From NCBI GenBank assembly GCA_002435715.1, contig DISD01000019.1, forward strand, positions 1 to 19,406: a stretch of DNA of 19,406 nucleotides, written 5' to 3'. This document shows, one piece after another, positions 14,548 through 19,406 of this stretch. How positions within the stretch are numbered: the first letter of the stretch is position 1; every line of letters starts with the position of its first letter. The DNA is from Rhodospirillaceae bacterium UBA6219. Its GTDB lineage: Bacteria > Pseudomonadota > Alphaproteobacteria > Rhodospirillales > Magnetospirillaceae. Made by a program: the position numbers and the translations under genes. The notes beneath the pieces were generated by a model that was not told where the DNA came from, did no database searches, and saw nothing but the letters and a program-made list of their open reading frames with translations.

Positions 14548-16059
14548 ATGTACCGTGACCGTATCGGCTTGAAATCGCTTTGGGCCAAGGTCGTCTCGCC
14601 CGAACAGGCGGCCATGCATATCAAGGACGGCATGGTGGTGGGCATGAGCGGCTTCACCCGCGCCGGCGACGCCAAGGTGGTGCCGTTGGCTTTGGCCGAG
14701 CGGGCCAAGCGCGACGGTCTGAAGATCACCCTGATGACCGGTGCGTCCCTGGGGTCCGACGTGGACAAGACCTTGGCCCAGGCCCATGCGCTGTCGCGCC
14801 GCCTGCCGTTCCAGGCCGATCCGGTGCTGCGCGCCTCGATCAATGCCGGCGAGGTGATGTTCGTCGACCAGCACCTGTCGGAAACCGTGGAAATGCTGCG
14901 TTCCGGCCAACTGGGCCCGGTGGACGTGGCGGTGATTGAAGCGGTGGCCATCGACGAATCGGGCGCCCTGATCCCCACCACCTCGGTGGGCAATTCGGCG
15001 ACTTTCGCCCTGTTGGCGGACAAGATCATCGTCGAGCTGAACCTGACCCAAACCATGGATCTGGTCGGCCTGCACGACATTTACATCCCCAGCCGCCGCC
15101 CGCATCGCGAACCCATTCCCATCCTGAAGCCCGATGACCGGGTGGGCATGAACGTCATTCCCATCGACCCGTCGCGCATCGCCGCCATCGTGGTCACCGA
15201 AAAGCTGGATTCGTCGGCCAATGTTCTGCCCCCTGACGAAGAAACCAAGCAGATCGCCGGCCATCTGATCGACTTCATGAAGCGCGAACGCGATCTGGGG
15301 CGCCTGGGCTCGAATCTGGCGCCGCTGCAGGCCGGGATCGGCTCGATCGCCAATGCGGTGCTGCACGGCTTCATCGAATCCGACTTCCACGATCTGACCA
15401 TGTATTCGGAAGTGCTGCAGGACAGCACTTTCGACCTGATGGATGCCGGCAAGCTGTTGTTCGCCTCGGGCTCGTCCATCACTCTGAGCCCGGAAAAGCA
15501 CCGCTACGTCCTGGAAAACATTTCCAAGTACAAGGACCGGCTGGTGCTGCGGCCTCAGGAAATCTCGAACCATCCGGAAGTCATCCGTCGCCTGGGCCTG
15601 ATCGCCATCAACACGGCGTTGGAAGTCGACATTTACGGCAACGTCAACTCGACCCATGTTCTGGGCAGCAAGATGATGAACGGCATCGGCGGTTCGGGGG
15701 ACTTCGCCCGTAATTCCTATCTGTCGGTGTTCGTCACCAAGTCGCTGGCCAAGGGCGGCGACATATCCTCGGTGGTTCCCATGGTCAGCCATGTGGACCA
15801 TTGCGAACACGACGTCGACCTGATCGTCACCGAACAGGGCCTGGCCGATCTGCGTGGCTTGGCGCCGCGCGAACGTTCGCGGTTGGTCATCGACAACTGC
15901 GCCCATCCCATCTATCGCGACGCTTTGCGTGATTATGTGCGCGAAGCGGAAGCCAAGGGCGGCCACACCCCGCACATCCTGTCCAAGGCGTTGTCTTGGC
16001 ATTTGGCGGTGGAAGAAAAGGGCACCATGCGGCCGGTTCTGGCACAGGCAGCCCAGTAA
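14548..16059 (+). CDS. Succinyl-CoA:acetate CoA-transferase / acetyl-CoA hydrolase family
   Basis: A 503-residue class I CoA-transferase similar in layout to Acetobacter AarC and the Cat1/YgfH group. It should move CoA between acyl-CoA and a short-chain acid such as acetate in the cytoplasm. MYSEVLQDS contains the likely catalytic Glu (residue 288), near the position of Glu294 in AarC. GIGGSGDFARNSYLS (from about residue 379) is the typical glycine-rich segment, and EQGLADLRGL appears near residue 430. The ATG at 14548 is chosen because AAAAGGAAA ends 8 bases before it; a GTG 6 bases upstream would be too close. It stands alone between two terminators, with a palindrome upstream. The exact acyl-CoA and acid specificity cannot be read from the sequence. 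Confidence 0.9.
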   Translation: MYRDRIGLKSLWAKVVSPEQAAMHIKDGMVVGMSGFTRAGDAKVVPLALAERAKRDGLKITLMTGASLGSDVDKTLAQAHALSRRLPFQADPVLRASINAGEVMFVDQHLSETVEMLRSGQLGPVDVAVIEAVAIDESGALIPTTSVGNSATFALLADKIIVELNLTQTMDLVGLHDIYIPSRRPHREPIPILKPDDRVGMNVIPIDPSRIAAIVVTEKLDSSANVLPPDEETKQIAGHLIDFMKRERDLGRLGSNLAPLQAGIGSIANAVLHGFIESDFHDLTMYSEVLQDSTFDLMDAGKLLFASGSSITLSPEKHRYVLENISKYKDRLVLRPQEISNHPEVIRRLGLIAINTALEVDIYGNVNSTHVLGSKMMNGIGGSGDFARNSYLSVFVTKSLAKGGDISSVVPMVSHVDHCEHDVDLIVTEQGLADLRGLAPRERSRLVIDNCAHPIYRDALRDYVREAEAKGGHTPHILSKALSWHLAVEEKGTMRPVLAQAAQ

Positions 16060-16064
16060 TCCGG

Positions 16065-16091
16065 AAAAGGCGGGGGAAACCCCGCCTTTTT
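16065..16091. terminator. Bidirectional terminator between the CoA-transferase gene and hupV
   Basis: AAAAGGCGGGG (16065-16075), a GAAA loop (16076-16079) and CCCCGCCTTTT (16080-16090) form an 11-bp perfect stem, with a T run on the plus strand and, by symmetry, on the minus strand. It ends both converging genes. The hupV stop codon (TTA at 16090-16092 on the plus strand) lies within the T run. Confidence 0.92.
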
Positions 16092-17505
16092 AATGTACTG
16101 TGCAGGCCATGCAGGGGTCGAAGCTGCGCACGATGTGCTGGACTGCGATCGGGGTGGTTTCGCCGTCTTGCACCGGCGCCCCTTGCAGCGCTTGTTCCAG
16201 TGGGCCGGGATTGCCGGCTTGGTCGCGCGGACTGAAATTCCAGGTGGTGGGCGCGATGATGGCATAATCGCGGATGCGGCCGCCATCCATGTCCAGGCGA
16301 TGGGACAGTGCCCCCCGGGCGGCTTCCACCAGCCCCAATCCATGGCCGTGCAGGGGCAGCGGCGCTTCCTCGCAGATGGCTTCGCCCGGTTTGATCCGTT
16401 TGGTCCAGTTTTCCATGGCGATGACCAGCTTGGCCAGTTCCACCAGACGGATGACCACCCGGGCTTGTACCGAACCGCCCTTGTCCGCGCACAAATCCCG
16501 GGCCAACGAGTCGGCGGCCACCATGGCGCGGGCCAGGGCGCCGGTTTCGAAGCTTTGACCGGACAGGCGCGGCGCCTTGCACCAGGAATAGGCGCCGGCC
16601 TTGTCGGCGTCGGGCAAGGCGGGGGTATCCATCCAGGCGCTGGTCAAATCCTCGGCGACCTGCGCCGGATCGAAAGCGCTGATGGCGCCCGATACCGCCT
16701 GCCCGGCGGGGAACAGGCCGAACGAGCCATGGGACAGAAAACGGTGGGGGCCGTGGCCGGATTGGTCCAATCGCAAGTCGCGGGCGATGTGCAGGAACAG
16801 GCGGAAATCGCCGTGGTCCTGGGGCGCCTGGTCGGCCCAGGATTCCAACGCGGCGCGGCTGGAAAGGGCGGCGATATTTTCCAGACTGTCGGCGAACAAC
16901 ACCTGTTCCAGCTGACGGCGGAAATCGGCCAGGATACCCAACAGGCGGATGCGTTCGCCGCTGTCCACCCCCTTGGTGACGCCGCCGGGCTGCAGGGCCA
17001 GGGAATGCGGCCATTTGCCGGCCAGCAATCCCATCAGATGCAGGAAACGGGCCCGTGCCGGCACCATTTGGCGCGACGCTTCGCCATGGATGGCGGCAAA
17101 ACGCCGTTCGGCGGCGGCGAACCACGGGCGGTCGGCATAGGTGGGGCGGACGAAATCGGGCATGAAGAATAAAACGAAATGGGTCAGATGGTCGGCGGCG
17201 TTCTCGCAAGCCAACATCAGATCGGTCAACAGGCGGCCGTTGTCGGGCATGGCGATGCGGGCGACCGAGGCCAGGGCGCGGGCGGCGGCCACCGATTGCG
17301 ACACCGAGCAGATGCCGCAGATGCGCGGCGCCACCACCAAAGCGTCTTCCGGCGGACGCCCCACCAAGATGCGTTCGAAGCCGCGATACATGGGGGCGGT
17401 GACGCGGGCCGATTGCACCTGACCGGCGGAAATGTCCAAGGTGACTTCCAGATCGCCCTCGACCCGGTTGAAGGGGCCGACGATCAGTCGTGAATTGGTG
17501 TTCAT
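16090..17505 (-). CDS. hupV: Regulatory (H2-sensing) [NiFe] hydrogenase large subunit HupV/HoxC type
   Basis: A 471-residue large subunit with both metal motifs: RICGIC (Cys63, Cys66) and DPCMACTVH (463-471, Cys465, Cys468). The stop codon directly follows His471, so there is no C-terminal peptide to remove; this is diagnostic of group 2b sensor hydrogenases. Ile65 within CGIC and Phe113, 48 residues later, match the Ile62/Phe110 pair that narrows the gas channel in R. eutropha HoxC and makes it oxygen-insensitive. The protein has no export signal and should be cytoplasmic. With HupU it would bind H2 and control a histidine kinase (HupT/HoxJ), which is not in this window. The ATG at 17503-17505 overlaps the hupU stop (ATGA). 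Confidence 0.95.
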   Translation of the reverse strand: MNTNSRLIVGPFNRVEGDLEVTLDISAGQVQSARVTAPMYRGFERILVGRPPEDALVVAPRICGICSVSQSVAAARALASVARIAMPDNGRLLTDLMLACENAADHLTHFVLFFMPDFVRPTYADRPWFAAAERRFAAIHGEASRQMVPARARFLHLMGLLAGKWPHSLALQPGGVTKGVDSGERIRLLGILADFRRQLEQVLFADSLENIAALSSRAALESWADQAPQDHGDFRLFLHIARDLRLDQSGHGPHRFLSHGSFGLFPAGQAVSGAISAFDPAQVAEDLTSAWMDTPALPDADKAGAYSWCKAPRLSGQSFETGALARAMVAADSLARDLCADKGGSVQARVVIRLVELAKLVIAMENWTKRIKPGEAICEEAPLPLHGHGLGLVEAARGALSHRLDMDGGRIRDYAIIAPTTWNFSPRDQAGNPGPLEQALQGAPVQDGETTPIAVQHIVRSFDPCMACTVH

Positions 17506-18482
17506 GAGTGTTTGGGGGGCAGACGGGCGGGGGGAACGACCACATGGTCGGCGTGGGAATTGGCCCGCACCCGTTTCGGTGTCGCCGATTTCGACAAAGC
17601 CGCCAAGGCGACGAACCATGCTTTCGGCATGTCCACCGGCAGGCCCACCGGGATGCCGGCGATCTTGGCGGTTTCGGTGAACGACGCCTCGGGGTCCTGG
17701 AAATCGGGCGAGGTGCAGTTGATGCAGGCATAGCCGGCATCGGTGCACGACCCATAGCCGTTCCAGCGGCGGATGTTGCAGTCACCCGGCGCCTGGGTCG
17801 CCTTGCAGCCCAGGTTTTCCATCAGGCAGCCGCGATCGGAAGCCCGCGCCGCCGAAGCCTTGAATTCATAGAATTCGTTGCGGCCACAGCCGTGATGGGC
17901 CAAATGGTCGGCAAAGGCCCGGGGCCGGCCCAGGGAATCCAGGGCGCAGGTTCCGGACAAGGCCAGTTCGGCCAAGCTTTCCACCAGCCAGCCGGGATGC
18001 GGTGCGCAGCCGGCGACGTTGATCACCGGCAACCCGCCTTGGGCGCGGAAATCGGCGCCCAGCAGGTCTTGCAGGGAAACGGAATCGGTGGGATTGTCCT
18101 CGGCCGCCGGGAAGCCGCCAAAGGCGGCGCAGGACCCCACCGCCACCACGTGGTGGGCCTGGGCGGCGATGGCCTTGATCCACCAGGTCATAGCCTTGCC
18201 GGTGCCTGACAGGATTTGAAAGCGCCCTGACCCGTCGGGGCCGGTCAGTGCCGCCCCTTCCACGCACAAAGCATCGACCTTGATGCGGCCGCTGGCGGCG
18301 TCTTCCAGGATGGCGACGGCTTCGGCGCCGCATTCCATCGACAGCGACGGATGCCACAACAGGTGGATGCCGAAACGTTCAAGCGAATGGACCAGTCCCA
18401 TGTCATCGGCGGCCAGCAGCGACATGGTGCAGCCGCCGCAGGAACCGGCTTGAAGCCAAAGGATGGAAAAGGGTTTGCTCAT
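17502..18482 (-). CDS. hupU: Regulatory (H2-sensing) [NiFe] hydrogenase small subunit HupU/HoxB type
   Basis: A 326-residue small subunit without a Tat signal, as expected for a cytoplasmic sensor. LQAGSCGGCTMSLL (from about residue 9) gives the proximal-cluster cysteines. GSCAAFGGFPAAEDNPTDS, GCAPHPGW, HHGCGRNEFYEFKASA, CLMENLGCK, GDCNIRRWNGYGSC and CINCTSPDF supply the rest in group 2 order. About 45 residues follow the last metal region; in R. eutropha HoxB the C-terminal part is needed to bind the kinase. I set the start at the ATG at 18480-18482 (MSKPFSILWLQ), where the family begins; an in-frame ATG 33 bases upstream is possible. Neither start has a good ribosome site, and the ATG sits in a strong hairpin. 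It overlaps hupV by 4 bases. Confidence 0.93.
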   Translation of the reverse strand: MSKPFSILWLQAGSCGGCTMSLLAADDMGLVHSLERFGIHLLWHPSLSMECGAEAVAILEDAASGRIKVDALCVEGAALTGPDGSGRFQILSGTGKAMTWWIKAIAAQAHHVVAVGSCAAFGGFPAAEDNPTDSVSLQDLLGADFRAQGGLPVINVAGCAPHPGWLVESLAELALSGTCALDSLGRPRAFADHLAHHGCGRNEFYEFKASAARASDRGCLMENLGCKATQAPGDCNIRRWNGYGSCTDAGYACINCTSPDFQDPEASFTETAKIAGIPVGLPVDMPKAWFVALAALSKSATPKRVRANSHADHVVVPPARLPPKHS

Positions 18483-18509
18483 GGCGGCCAGCTTAGGCTG
18501 GCCGCCATG
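18480..18509 (-). promoter_or_regulatory. Perfect 13-bp inverted repeat covering the hupU start codon
   Basis: CATGGCGGCCAGC (18480-18492) and GCTGGCCGCCATG (18497-18509) are exact reverse complements around a 4-base loop. In the minus-strand message the hupU ATG is the end of the second arm, so the start codon would be paired. No T run follows, so it is not a standard terminator. It could limit translation initiation or link it to the upstream gene, which ends 42 bases before the ATG. Confidence 0.6.
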
Positions 18510-18524
18510 GCGCATGCAAGGTCG

Positions 18525-19406
18525 CTATTCGGCGGGTTCCGGGGTGGGGCCGCTGGGGGCCTTTTCTTCCGGGGCCGGGCGCGACGGCAGGGTCGAGATG
18601 ATGGAGGCCACCAAGGCCGCCAGGAACGGCATGGATTGCACCACCAGCACCACCGACCACAGGCGGATTTCCGGGTCATAGTAATTATGGCCGGGGATCA
18701 GCACCGCCAAAGCCGCCAACCAGTGCAGCAGCATCAGGCTGGTTTCTTCCAAGGTCATCTTCACCGCGTCCTTCAGGCCGACCTTTTCCGCCATCTTGGG
18801 GGTGCGCATGAAGGGGGTGTGCTTGGTGAAGATGCCCTGCCACATGGCCCAGGCGATGGCGTAGGTCAGGCCCATGCCGGCCACCGCCGACAACAGGCGC
18901 TGTTTCCAGCCGCATTTCACCCGGGTGGTGTACAGGAAGATGTGGTGGACGATCTTGGCGATGAACACGCCCACCGTGGGCAAGATGAAGAAAGCCAGCG
19001 GGGTGTCGAAATAGCGGGGCGCCAACACCATGCCGGCGGTCCAGAACAGGCTGGTCAGACAGAACATCAAATAGAAGCCGTCGGCGAACCACGGCAACCA
19101 GCCCGACACGAAATGGTATTTCTGACCCGCCGTCAGGCCGGTTTCGCGGAAGGGCACCAAGGCCCGCCAATGGGCTTTCAGGATCTGAACGGCGCCATAG
19201 GCCCAGCGGAAACGCTGTTTCTTGTAGGCCATGAAGCTGTCGGGAACCAGACCGTGGCCCATGCGTTCCTGGATATAGACCGATTCATAGCCCAACTGCA
19301 TCATCCTGAGACCCAGCTCGGCGTCTTCGACGATGCACCATTCGGCCCATTGACCGGCGTCGGTCATCGCCTTCTTGCGCACCAGGGTCATGGTGCCGTG
19401 CTGGAT
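18525..19406 (-). CDS. Membrane glycosyltransferase family 2, C-terminal part (cut by window edge)
   Basis: The last 293 codons of a processive-type glycosyltransferase; the frame is open to base 19406 (reading IQHGTMTLVRKK at the edge), so the catalytic N-terminal half lies outside. Visible are the EDAELGLR segment (the acidic motif of the general base), GHGLVPDSF and QRFRWAYGAVQI, the Q-x-x-R-W motif that holds the growing chain in cellulose-synthase-like enzymes. About five transmembrane helices follow. The tail is Pro/Ala-rich. The product could be a beta-glucan or another surface polysaccharide; the linkage cannot be told. It is followed closely by hupU on the same strand, although no functional link to hydrogen metabolism is known. 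Confidence 0.88.
   Translation of the reverse strand: MQHGTMTLVRKKAMTDAGQWAEWCIVEDAELGLRMMQLGYESVYIQERMGHGLVPDSFMAYKKQRFRWAYGAVQILKAHWRALVPFRETGLTAGQKYHFVSGWLPWFADGFYLMFCLTSLFWTAGMVLAPRYFDTPLAFFILPTVGVFIAKIVHHIFLYTTRVKCGWKQRLLSAVAGMGLTYAIAWAMWQGIFTKHTPFMRTPKMAEKVGLKDAVKMTLEETSLMLLHWLAALAVLIPGHNYYDPEIRLWSVVLVVQSMPFLAALVASIISTLPSRPAPEEKAPSGPTPEPAE

Noticed and set aside
14512..16002. A 496-codon minus-strand frame opposite the CoA-transferase gene
   Set aside because: The plus strand encodes a complete, recognisable enzyme with a ribosome site; the minus-strand frame is Gln/His/Gly-rich and matches nothing.
15887..17785. A 632-codon minus-strand frame overlapping hupV and the CoA-transferase gene
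   Set aside because: Its product is Arg/Pro/Gly-rich and it crosses a strong bidirectional terminator. The hupV frame has all metal motifs.

Overview
The window is GC-rich and densely coded, and it reads as part of a chromosome of an alphaproteobacterium. A Rhodospirillales member such as Magnetospirillum or a close relative is my best guess. The guess rests on codon use, the combination of a Hyb-type [NiFe] hydrogenase with a HupUV-type H2 sensor, and the overall look of the proteins. I cannot confirm the species.

Left part (about 1-10000, all minus strand): one long hydrogenase operon, read from right to left: hybO, hybA, hybB, hybC (a membrane-bound, periplasm-facing group 1c-like [NiFe] hydrogenase), then hybD (maturation protease), a small hypC/hupF paralog, hupK, hypA, hypB, a short hypF, hypC and hypD (cut by the window edge). 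hypE is expected just beyond position 1. Genes abut or overlap by a few bases, except for a 74-base hybC-hybD gap that holds a terminator-like hairpin. The 359-base gap in front of hybO carries a near-consensus sigma-54 promoter (TGGCACG-N4-TTGC) and, about 146 bases upstream of the predicted start site, a 17-base dyad that is a good candidate for the enhancer of an NtrC-type activator (HupR/HoxA).

Middle part (10287-16091): a secreted, very low-complexity Arg/Asp protein with its own terminator (minus strand). Diverging from it (plus strand) is a tight two-gene unit, an EF-hand membrane protein of unknown role plus a CorC/HlyC-type CBS transporter, which ends in a GNRA-loop terminator. Next comes a separate succinyl-CoA:acetate CoA-transferase preceded by an AT-rich palindrome.

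Right part (16065-19406, minus strand): hupU and hupV encode an H2-sensing (regulatory) [NiFe] hydrogenase. HupV stops exactly at the last metal-site histidine, so it needs no protease, and it carries the bulky gas-channel pair Ile65/Phe113. The catalytic HybC has the open pair Val63/Leu111. A bidirectional terminator separates hupV from the CoA-transferase gene. Upstream of hupU is the 3' part of a membrane glycosyltransferase gene. A perfect 13-bp inverted repeat swallows the hupU start codon.

Taken together, I infer a local H2-response circuit. HupUV senses H2 and would signal through a histidine kinase and response regulator (HupT/HupR type, not in this window) to the sigma-54 promoter of hybO. 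The Hyb enzyme would then pass electrons from H2 to the quinone pool. The operon is a mosaic: Hyb-type structural genes, but Hup/Hox-type accessory genes (hupF-like, hupK) in place of hybE, and a one-domain HypF.
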